Below, piece after piece: positions 1 to 5,398 of a stretch of 9,138 nt of DNA. The DNA comes from Candidatus Thorarchaeota archaeon. Its GTDB lineage: Archaea; Asgardarchaeota; Thorarchaeia; Thorarchaeales; Thorarchaeaceae. The notes beneath the pieces were generated by a model. It searched no databases and was not told the origin of the DNA. It worked only from the letters and a program-made list of their open reading frames with translations. The stretch spans positions 1 to 9,138 of the forward strand of contig SDOA01000143.1 of NCBI GenBank assembly GCA_004524595.1, in the 5' to 3' direction. Position 1 is the first letter of the stretch. Each line of letters opens with the position of its first letter. Position numbers and translations under genes: made by a program.

Positions 1-786
1 ACTGATGATTGGCATGTATTTCCATCTCTACTTGTCTACAACACAAGCAATTTTGCCAACCATCCCATCATGACAGGTGTAGAACGCATTGAAGTAGATA
101 GAAGCTGCGGATTTAGCTCAATTGGTGGTGGTACTGCACTCATTCGTACCGATACAGATGGAACAGCATTTTGGAGTGATACTTCGCATACTCCTGCTAT
201 TGGTGTGCCTGTCTTCGCCTCTACAGTCTATAACAAGGGTCGTGTTGTTTTCTTGACAGATATCGAATTTGTCCGGACTGGAGACCCGGATTCTGATGGA
301 GTACAACAGCTCTACGATTCAGATAATGACCGGTTCTTGTCAAATGCGTTCTACTGGTTGATTGAGAATCGTGCCCCTACTGTCCATCTTACATTTCCAA
401 ATGGTGGTGAGGTGTTGAATGGTACCATCACAATTACTTGGAATGCATTTGATTTAGATAGTGATCATTTAATCTATGATGTCTATCTCAGTAATAATAA
501 TGGTACAGATTGGACTATATTGGCAGCATACTTGGAAGTCAAAGAATTTGAGTGGAACACAACAATTTATGATGATGATAATAGTTACATGATTCGTGTT
601 GTTGCAACTGATGGTGAATTGATATCTCAGGATGAATCTGATGATCCATTCTCGCTTGATAATCAACAAGAAGGAGTAATACCTCACGGAATCGACCCAT
701 TACTATTACTACTAATCGGAGCGACGGTTCTAATAGTAATAGTTGTGATTGTTGTCATTAAAAAGATGAAGATGCCAAAGAAGTAA
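1..786 (+). CDS. Secreted, C-terminally membrane-anchored surface protein (5' end outside window)
   Basis: The reading frame is open from the first base to TAA at 784-786, so this is the last 261 residues of a longer protein. The ATG at 70 has no clear SD and is probably internal. Residues 1-123 resemble the end of a glutamine-amidotransferase-like (GATase/DUF4350-type) domain: a GRVVFLTD strand and a late DNDRFLSNAFYWL helix, which commonly close such folds. Residues 125-221 form one fibronectin/Ig-like repeat, recognisable by PNGGE, the TITWNA strand, NNGTDWT and a DGELISQ turn. Several N-X-S/T sequons fit an extracellular position. A strongly hydrophobic helix (about 232-253) and a KKMKMPKK tail follow, so the bulk should lie outside with a cytoplasmic basic end. 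Its role is not determinable; the N-terminus, where a signal peptide and any catalytic domain would sit, is missing. A hairpin terminator follows directly. Confidence 0.85.
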   Translation, partial: TDDWHVFPSLLVYNTSNFANHPIMTGVERIEVDRSCGFSSIGGGTALIRTDTDGTAFWSDTSHTPAIGVPVFASTVYNKGRVVFLTDIEFVRTGDPDSDGVQQLYDSDNDRFLSNAFYWLIENRAPTVHLTFPNGGEVLNGTITITWNAFDLDSDHLIYDVYLSNNNGTDWTILAAYLEVKEFEWNTTIYDDDNSYMIRVVATDGELISQDESDDPFSLDNQQEGVIPHGIDPLLLLLIGATVLIVIVVIVVIKKMKMPKK

Positions 787-794
787 TACAAATG

Positions 795-835
795 ACTTGA
801 GCGGGTACTGACCTGCTCAAGTTCTAATTCTTTTT
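795..835 (+). terminator. Hairpin plus T-tract terminator after the surface protein
   Basis: A 12-bp stem (795-806 with 811-822, one G-T pair) encloses a 4-nt loop, ACTG. T-rich sequence follows (TTCTAATTCTTTTT). It starts 8 nt after the TAA of the upstream gene. Confidence 0.75.
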
Positions 836-1203
836 CAGACTTGTTATTTTTAGATGACTTATTCGAATTGATTTCAGGATAGGCTATTGTGTAAAAATAA
901 CAACTACTATCATCATTTAGGCTTAGAATGCCCTCTAGTGTATTTTAAACTAATATCAAGATTTATCTTCATTTTCTCTCAAAAATACACTAGGCGATGT
1001 TGCCTAATCATGAAGCGAAGAACATCTTATTTAAAACGGGCATCAGTAATTACAACTCGATTCCGTTATTTCCATGATAACTCATTCAGCAAGTGTTATT
1101 GTATTTTCTTTTATTTTAAGATAAGCAAACCTGTCCTACAAAACATTGAACAGTTGTCTGGTTGTTTGCGATGTAAGGTTTCTCTCGCTTCTATATCGTG
1201 TCA
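836..1203. other. Mostly non-coding stretch, no convincing gene
   Basis: This stretch lies between the terminator of the first gene and the SD of the small ORF. It has no tRNA cloverleaf and no coding frame with an SD. Its one strong structural element is the inverted repeat at 935-993, listed separately. A weaker repeat pairs GCAAAC (1125-1130) with GTTTGC (1164-1169). The AT-rich TTTTATTTTAAG (about 1109-1120) could serve as the TATA box of the small ORF downstream; that is inference from composition only. Confidence 0.5.
917..1007. repeat. Nested inverted repeat (12-bp perfect core, 6-bp outer arms)
   Basis: CTAGTGTATTTT at 935-946 is the exact reverse complement of AAAATACACTAG at 982-993, with 35 nt between. 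Further out, TTAGGC (917-922) pairs with GCCTAA (1002-1007). The whole could fold as one long imperfect hairpin of about 90 nt. There is no obvious target-site duplication at its edges, and no SD or ORF inside. It could be a structured RNA, a MITE-like remnant or a protein-binding site. Confidence 0.6.
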
Positions 1204-1211
1204 GGAGGTGA
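1204..1211 (+). promoter_or_regulatory. Strong Shine-Dalgarno site for the 48-aa ORF
   Basis: GGAGGTGA matches the expected complement of the archaeal 16S rRNA 3' end over eight bases and sits 4 nt before a GTG start. It is the longest SD match I see in the window, and it is the main reason to treat the short ORF that follows as a gene. Confidence 0.7.
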
Positions 1212-1215
1212 CATA

Positions 1216-1362
1216 GTGGGTAGACATAATCACTGTAGTAAGCACGATAATAGAAGAAAACGAAGTCATAACAATCACTCGAAGAATTCCAAAAACAATT
1301 CTCATATTGATCGTTTGAGAGAACTTTCAGATCAACAGGGTCTAGGCTGGGCTGGTGTATAA
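1216..1362 (+). CDS. Small basic His/Asn-rich protein, 48 aa, unrecognised
   Basis: The frame runs from GTG at 1216 to TAA at 1360-1362 behind a GGAGGTGA SD with normal spacing. The product is polar and basic over residues 1-30, with six His (4, 6, 10, 18, 21, 30), one Cys (7) and many Asn, Lys, Arg and Ser. A more ordinary helix-like end follows, IDRLRELSDQQGLGWAGV. There is no signal peptide and no membrane segment. The H-x-H-C-x-x-H cluster near the N-terminus (H4, H6, C7, H10) could bind a metal, and the basic charge could favour nucleic acid; both are inference. Hairpins at 1386-1439 end the unit before the convergent radical SAM gene. I know no family that matches. A translated leader or a chance ORF behind a chance SD remain possible. 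Confidence 0.55.
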   Translation: MGRHNHCSKHDNRRKRSHNNHSKNSKNNSHIDRLRELSDQQGLGWAGV

Positions 1363-1385
1363 TTAATAGTTTATGTTAAAGTCTG

Positions 1386-1450
1386 GAATCCCTCATTGAG
1401 GGGTTCTTTATCTTGATTTCAAGATTGAGAGAACCCCTCTCCTTTTTCTC
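1386..1450 (+). terminator. Overlapping alternative hairpins ending the small-ORF transcript
   Basis: Hairpin A pairs GAATCCCTC (1386-1394) with GAGGGGTTC (1398-1406) around a 3-nt loop. Hairpin B pairs GAGGGGTTCT (1398-1407) with AGAACCCCTC (1430-1439) and carries an inner hairpin (1410-1415 with 1420-1425). The two share one arm, so they exclude each other. T-rich tracts follow both (TTTATCTTGATTT after A, TCCTTTTTCTC after B), which suits termination on the + strand. The site also separates this unit from the convergent gene ending at 1449. Confidence 0.65.
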
Positions 1451-2330
1451 AGAGACCTCTAAGATAGTTTGGTCGTATTTTATCATAATCTTCTGTTTCG
1501 ATTGTCTTTGTGAGGATATTCAACAAATGGTCTTTGTCACGATTTAGCGTACCTCGGATTGGCAAATAATTTGAAGCATGATTGGTACGGAATACACACT
1601 CAGTCAAATCAAGATTTTCTACAAGTGTCTTGAGTTCATTTAAGATTCCCATAGGCTTCATTGGAATGAATGACTTACTTGCGACCATCTCATGTATTAC
1701 TGTACCCGTCGGCGTCATCAGAGTCAAGGCTCCGATGTATTCAGGATCAATCTCATTCAGGACTTTCGCCGTAGCAATAGCATGTCTTTCCGAATTCTCC
1801 AACCCTCCAAGACCAAGGATTATTGTAATTGAGAGTGGGATTCCAGCATTTCGTATCTTCTTGCATGCTCTAATGTTCTCTACTGAGTCCACTCCTTTAC
1901 GTGCCCATCTGAGTAATTCGTCATCACCAGTTTCAAGTCCAAGATAGATGATTCCTAATCCATTATTATGAATGGTTCTTAGCTCTTCAGTGCTTTTTTC
2001 TCTAACATCCTTTGCATAGCCATAAACACCTACACGCTCTAAAATTGGAAGCTCTTGGTTTAATACTTCGAGAGTTTTTAGAATTTCAGCAGTCGACATA
2101 GCAAGAGCATTTCCATCTGCTAAGAATACCCTCCTTACTCCATCATTGTAATGCTTTGGTAAAGAATCAAGATCAGATTTGATCTCCTTAGCTCCTCGTA
2201 CTCTATACTTTTTCTGTTTATAGGAAATACAAAATATGCACGCGTTGTGTGAACAACCAACTGTGGCTTGAAGTATAAGGCTCTTAGCCTCACTTGGCGG
2301 TCTCCATATGCTTCCTTCATATCTGAGCAT
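1449..2330 (-). CDS. Radical SAM (Elp3-type domain) protein of unassigned function
   Basis: This 293-aa protein opens with WRPPSEAKSLILQATVGC. It carries the [4Fe-4S] cysteines as C26-x4-C31-x2-C34 (CSHNACIFC), a spacing longer than the usual CxxxCxxC but typical of a known family of short radical SAM proteins with a VGCSHNxCxFC start. GLETGDDELL (131-140) and the GLGG turn (173-176) fit the later strands of the half-barrel. The end holds FRTNHASNYLPIRGTLNRDKDHLL, a signature of the same family. It should cleave S-adenosylmethionine to a 5'-deoxyadenosyl radical in the cytoplasm; its substrate is unknown to me. No B12-binding or TRAM domain is present. The start is supported by GTGATCT (minus strand, 2333-2339) just before ATG. 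It lies 31 nt after the M32 peptidase gene on the same strand, so they are probably co-transcribed. Confidence 0.9.
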   Translation of the reverse strand: MLRYEGSIWRPPSEAKSLILQATVGCSHNACIFCISYKQKKYRVRGAKEIKSDLDSLPKHYNDGVRRVFLADGNALAMSTAEILKTLEVLNQELPILERVGVYGYAKDVREKSTEELRTIHNNGLGIIYLGLETGDDELLRWARKGVDSVENIRACKKIRNAGIPLSITIILGLGGLENSERHAIATAKVLNEIDPEYIGALTLMTPTGTVIHEMVASKSFIPMKPMGILNELKTLVENLDLTECVFRTNHASNYLPIRGTLNRDKDHLLNILTKTIETEDYDKIRPNYLRGL

Positions 2331-2361
2331 TTAGATCACATCGCTTCTAGCATAATTGTTC

Positions 2362-3873
2362 CTATGAATACAGACTTGAATATTTTCTTTCTAGATACTG
2401 TAGGAATGGTTCAGCAGTAAGTGACTTTCCTGTAATATGCTCTATCATCTCGGAAGGATCATAGAGATTTGATTTTTGGTGAACGTGCTCGATTAGCCAA
2501 TTTATTACTGTAGAGATTCTACCTTCCGCAATATCGTTCTTCCAAGCAGGGATATCGCTTTCCATACGGTCTGCAATCATGGCACTATACAGGTTCCCTA
2601 AGGCATATGAGGGAAAATACCCCCAATAACCCCAAGCCCAATGAGTATCTTGTAGTGCCCCTTCATCATCAAATTCAACCTCAACTCCTAGATAATCTTC
2701 ATATTTCTCATTCCATGACTGAGGAATTTCAGAAACTGAGATTCTGTCATGGAAAAGATCTAATTCAATCTCAAATCTTACAATGATGTGAAGAGCATAT
2801 GTCATCTCATCGGCCATAACACGAATCTTTGAGGGTCTAACGATATTGATGGCTCTGACCAATTCTTCCAGCGGAATATCTTCAAAACTCTTGTTTGTCA
2901 GTTCATTAAAGCGAATGTGATAAAATCGCCAGAACTCTGGAGAACGACCTATAATGTTCTCCACAAATCTACTCTGCGACTCATTAAATCCTGAACTACA
3001 AGATTCGCCTAAAGCCATCCATTTCCAATCAGGATTATGGTTCTGTCCATGAATTGCGTGGCCTGCTTCGTGTAATGCTCCAAAAATTGCACGAAAGACA
3101 TCATCTTCAAAATAATGGATTGTCATTCTGGAATCATCATAGTATGCGGATGTAAAAGGATGTTCTGCTTCATCAATTCTTCCGCCTGCTGAATTTGATT
3201 TGGTATCAAAACCAACTTGATTCACCAAATCTTCTACGAGTATTTTCTGTATTGGAACAGGTACAGTTCTATTCATGAAATTAGTTCGAACATCTTCACA
3301 CAGACTTGTGTATTTCTTTACGAGAGGTACTAAACTTGTCCGAAGATCTTTGAAGACCTTTGTCAACTGTTCAGCAGTCATTCTTGGTTCGTAGATATCC
3401 AACATCGCATCGTATGGTGTCTTTGATCCAACAGACTCCATCATTATTTCTGCATGTTGTTTAGAGATTAAAAGAAGTTTCTCTAATTCTGGTTCGAATA
3501 CGCTCCATTGTTTTGATTGCTTCGCCTTTTGCCACAAACTAGTCGTAATGGTTTTTTGCTTAATTTCTGCGGCAATCAAATCTTCTGGAACCTTTGAGCG
3601 TCGTTCATAGCTTCGACGCACTTGTTCGATCTCTCTTTGTTGCAGAGAATCATAACTAGTCTTTTTTTTCTCTAATTCATTTAGTATGTTTTCTATCTGC
3701 TCATCTGTAGCCATTCTATGCGCTATTCTCCGTAATAGTGCCAATTGTTCAGATCTTTGTTCAAGTCCTCTTGGGGGCATGTATGTTCGTAAATCCCATT
3801 GAACTATGCCCATCGCTGTGCGAAATTGAATAATAGATTTAGTAATGTCCAATAACTTTTGGTAAGTCTCCAT
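2362..3873 (-). CDS. M32 family metallocarboxypeptidase, copy 1, variant NESQ motif
   Basis: Carboxypeptidase Taq family (peptidase M32): zinc enzymes, usually cytosolic, that remove C-terminal residues from peptides. With the ATG at 3873 the protein has 503 residues, normal for the family. Visible motifs are DSRMT (247-251, the DxRxT motif), HEAGH (268-272, two zinc His and the catalytic Glu), NESQ (297-300, with the expected third zinc ligand E298), IRVMAD (350-355) and GALQDTHW (405-412). The family norm for the fourth is HES(Q/G), so Asn297 replaces a conserved His; the other copy in this window keeps it. The frame stays open upstream to a TTG at 3912 behind AGGAG, which would add 13 residues. 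I prefer 3873 because it aligns gap-free with copy 2. GGGGAT lies 7 nt before this ATG. The radical SAM gene follows after 31 nt. Confidence 0.93.
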   Translation of the reverse strand: METYQKLLDITKSIIQFRTAMGIVQWDLRTYMPPRGLEQRSEQLALLRRIAHRMATDEQIENILNELEKKKTSYDSLQQREIEQVRRSYERRSKVPEDLIAAEIKQKTITTSLWQKAKQSKQWSVFEPELEKLLLISKQHAEIMMESVGSKTPYDAMLDIYEPRMTAEQLTKVFKDLRTSLVPLVKKYTSLCEDVRTNFMNRTVPVPIQKILVEDLVNQVGFDTKSNSAGGRIDEAEHPFTSAYYDDSRMTIHYFEDDVFRAIFGALHEAGHAIHGQNHNPDWKWMALGESCSSGFNESQSRFVENIIGRSPEFWRFYHIRFNELTNKSFEDIPLEELVRAINIVRPSKIRVMADEMTYALHIIVRFEIELDLFHDRISVSEIPQSWNEKYEDYLGVEVEFDDEGALQDTHWAWGYWGYFPSYALGNLYSAMIADRMESDIPAWKNDIAEGRISTVINWLIEHVHQKSNLYDPSEMIEHITGKSLTAEPFLQYLERKYSSLYS

Positions 3874-3912
3874 ATACATTATCCCCAGAGCAATAGTGCT
3901 CCTGCATCCCAA

Positions 3913-3937
3913 TTTTACAAACTCCTGTCCTGTAAAA
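3913..3937. promoter_or_regulatory. Inverted repeat around an SD-like site upstream of M32 copy 1
   Basis: TTTTACA (3913-3919) and TGTAAAA (3931-3937) are perfect inverted arms. Between them the minus strand reads GGACAGGAGTT, including an AGGAG that could serve the TTG at 3912. On a minus-strand transcript the arms could pair and bury this SD; as DNA the repeat could bind a regulator. An AT-rich box (CTATTAAAAACG, near 3988-3999) lies further upstream and might be the TATA element for either direction. Function is inference. Confidence 0.35.
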
Positions 3938-4084
3938 ACTGTTTGCTTCCAAAAGATTTCCTCAAAGAATGTATCCGAAACAAGTTATCTATTAAAAACG
4001 AAAAATTTTGGAAGATTAATAACCTCTCATGATTAATTCTATTTTGAATGTGTAATAACCATCGTCGACGCACACCGTTAGGTC

Positions 4085-4090
4085 GGAGGT
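4085..4090 (+). promoter_or_regulatory. Shine-Dalgarno site for the membrane beta-sandwich gene
   Basis: GGAGGT sits 9 nt before the ATG at 4100. This supports that start over the later in-frame ATG at 4151, which has no SD-like sequence before it. Confidence 0.6.
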
Positions 4091-4099
4091 ATATTTTCA

Positions 4100-4819
4100 A
4101 TGGTAGTTTCAGTTTCCATTATCAATTTCACTATACTGTCTTCTATCACAATGAATCAAGCAGAAACAAACACGCAGCTAACACCTTGGGATGCCTTCTT
4201 TGATTTATTAAGTCCAATACTTGATCCTTTGATTGATATCTGGGAGAATTATGCACTAAGGGTGACAATATTATCAACAATCATTTGGTCTTTCTTGATA
4301 ATATGTGGGCTTGTTTTTCTTGTGTTTGAAGGTGGCGCAATATTACCATTAATTCTGGGAACAAAACCAAAACCGATTAGCAGAACTACACAAGTTCAAA
4401 CTGGAAGAAGACTTGCTGATGATAAAACTGGTGCAAGACAGAGAACCACTCAAAAAACTGAAAGGGGGGATGAATTAAGAAGTGCTCAGTCTATTGATGA
4501 GACCAGAGTACGAGTGACATCCAAAATAAAAAAGCACTACGACAAACTAGTTTTGAATGTCATGATAACCAATGGCAGCGATTCAAAGATTGACATGGTT
4601 GTAGTCGATTTGGATTTACCTCAAGGAATTGAAATTGATATTGGATCCTTCAGAATGCAAAGAATTGGTTCTATCGATTCAGGACAAACAGAATCAGCTA
4701 TTTTTGCATTGAAATCAACTGGAGGTAATCCTGAATCAATTAGTGGTCACGTGGAATTTCTAGGTGCTTCTTATGAAGTATCCAAGGTGCCAATACCTGC
4801 CCCAGAAACGGAGGATTGA
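4100..4819 (+). CDS. Single-pass membrane protein with beta-sandwich-like C-terminal domain, unrecognised
   Basis: I do not recognise this 239-aa protein as a named family. Residues 1-17 are hydrophobic and might be a weak signal or membrane-dipping segment. A polar stretch with an amphipathic run (28-50) follows, then a clear membrane helix at about 55-77 (TILSTIIWSFLIICGLVFLVF). Next comes a charged, low-complexity linker rich in Thr, Arg, Gln and Asp (about 88-135). Residues 136-234 have alternating hydrophobic strands (LVLNVMITNGS, IDMVVVDLDLP, SAIFALKSTGG, GHVEFLGASYEV), a pattern typical of an Ig- or appendage-like beta-sandwich. No catalytic motif is visible; a scaffold or binding role is inference. 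If the basic linker follows the positive-inside rule, the sandwich lies in the cytoplasm. The ICMT-family gene starts just after its TGA, so the two are likely one operon. Confidence 0.8.
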   Translation: MVVSVSIINFTILSSITMNQAETNTQLTPWDAFFDLLSPILDPLIDIWENYALRVTILSTIIWSFLIICGLVFLVFEGGAILPLILGTKPKPISRTTQVQTGRRLADDKTGARQRTTQKTERGDELRSAQSIDETRVRVTSKIKKHYDKLVLNVMITNGSDSKIDMVVVDLDLPQGIEIDIGSFRMQRIGSIDSGQTESAIFALKSTGGNPESISGHVEFLGASYEVSKVPIPAPETED

Positions 4820-4850
4820 TGCTAAGTTGAGTAACTATAATGAATCTACT

Positions 4851-5342
4851 ATGGCAGAAAAAAATTATTGGCCAGTACTCATTGCAGTCATAAATTTTGG
4901 AGCTCTACTACTCTTAGCTCTTAATTATATGAATCCCGATGCTTACTTATGGGATTTCATCTTTGTTGCAGGTGGTGTATATTTCTCAATGAAGTTCATT
5001 GGTTATGTTCGCCAAGCACATGAGTATCCCGAAACAGGAGTAATTCCACATGATAGGAAATCTTTTCCCAAAGAAGGGATATATGCACGGATTAGGCATC
5101 CTGTTGGTGCTGCAGCGATATACATGAACATGGCCTACGTCTGTTTTGTTAGAAATCTAGTACTTATTCCAATTATACCCTTCTTTGTTGCTTTATGGTA
5201 TATCTTTGCTATCTATGAAGAGAAAATCATGATTGAACGATTTGGTGATGAATATAGGGAATATATGAAATCAACAGCAATGTTTCGTGGAAGTGGTGCG
5301 GACCTTCAAAGACACGCAGCTTCTGGATATGGCATGTACTGA
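4851..5342 (+). CDS. Isoprenylcysteine carboxyl methyltransferase (ICMT)-family membrane methyltransferase
   Basis: This 163-aa integral membrane protein has hydrophobic helices near 7-25, 33-51, 85-99 and 103-122. It carries the signature of the ICMT/phospholipid-methyltransferase superfamily: EGIYARIRHP (75-84), containing the conserved RHP that binds S-adenosylmethionine, then EEKIMIERFGDEYREYM (123-139), the usual EE...FGxEYxxY end. It should methylate a lipid-linked or membrane-proximal substrate with SAM. In eukaryotes ICMT acts on prenylcysteine, but many prokaryotic members have unknown substrates. RHP is followed by VGAAAIY rather than the usual Y-x-G. The tail after residue 140 is Gly/Ser/His-rich. 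The start is uncertain: ATG 4851 has no SD, while a TTG at 4827 lies 11 nt after GGAGGA (4810-4815). The unit ends in a hairpin before convergent M32 copy 2. Confidence 0.82.
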   Translation: MAEKNYWPVLIAVINFGALLLLALNYMNPDAYLWDFIFVAGGVYFSMKFIGYVRQAHEYPETGVIPHDRKSFPKEGIYARIRHPVGAAAIYMNMAYVCFVRNLVLIPIIPFFVALWYIFAIYEEKIMIERFGDEYREYMKSTAMFRGSGADLQRHAASGYGMY

Positions 5343-5348
5343 TACTTT

Positions 5349-5398
5349 AAACCTTGAGCTACATCTATTTCGCAACTCAAGGTTTGTTATTATTTTAG
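5349..5398 (+). terminator. Hairpin terminator between convergent genes
   Basis: AAACCTTGAG (5349-5358) pairs perfectly with CTCAAGGTTT (5376-5385) around a 17-nt loop, and TTATTATTTTA follows. The hairpin starts 7 nt after the stop of the methyltransferase gene. The T-rich side suits + strand termination; the same stem may block readthrough from the convergent M32 gene. Confidence 0.7.

Noticed and set aside
887..1216. 109-codon open frame on the + strand
   Set aside because: No SD at its start or at the internal ATG 1010. The product is an odd mix of Tyr, Phe, Cys, Lys and Arg with no domain pattern, and the frame spans the inverted repeat and ends in the SD region of the small ORF.
4063..4070. 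CGTCGACG palindrome upstream of the membrane beta-sandwich gene
   Set aside because: Only 8 bp and not repeated elsewhere in the window; too weak to call an operator.
4764..4850. Longer start of the methyltransferase frame at ATG 4764
   Set aside because: It would overlap the upstream gene by 56 bases, has no SD, and adds basic non-membrane sequence that looks like an out-of-frame read of the upstream gene.
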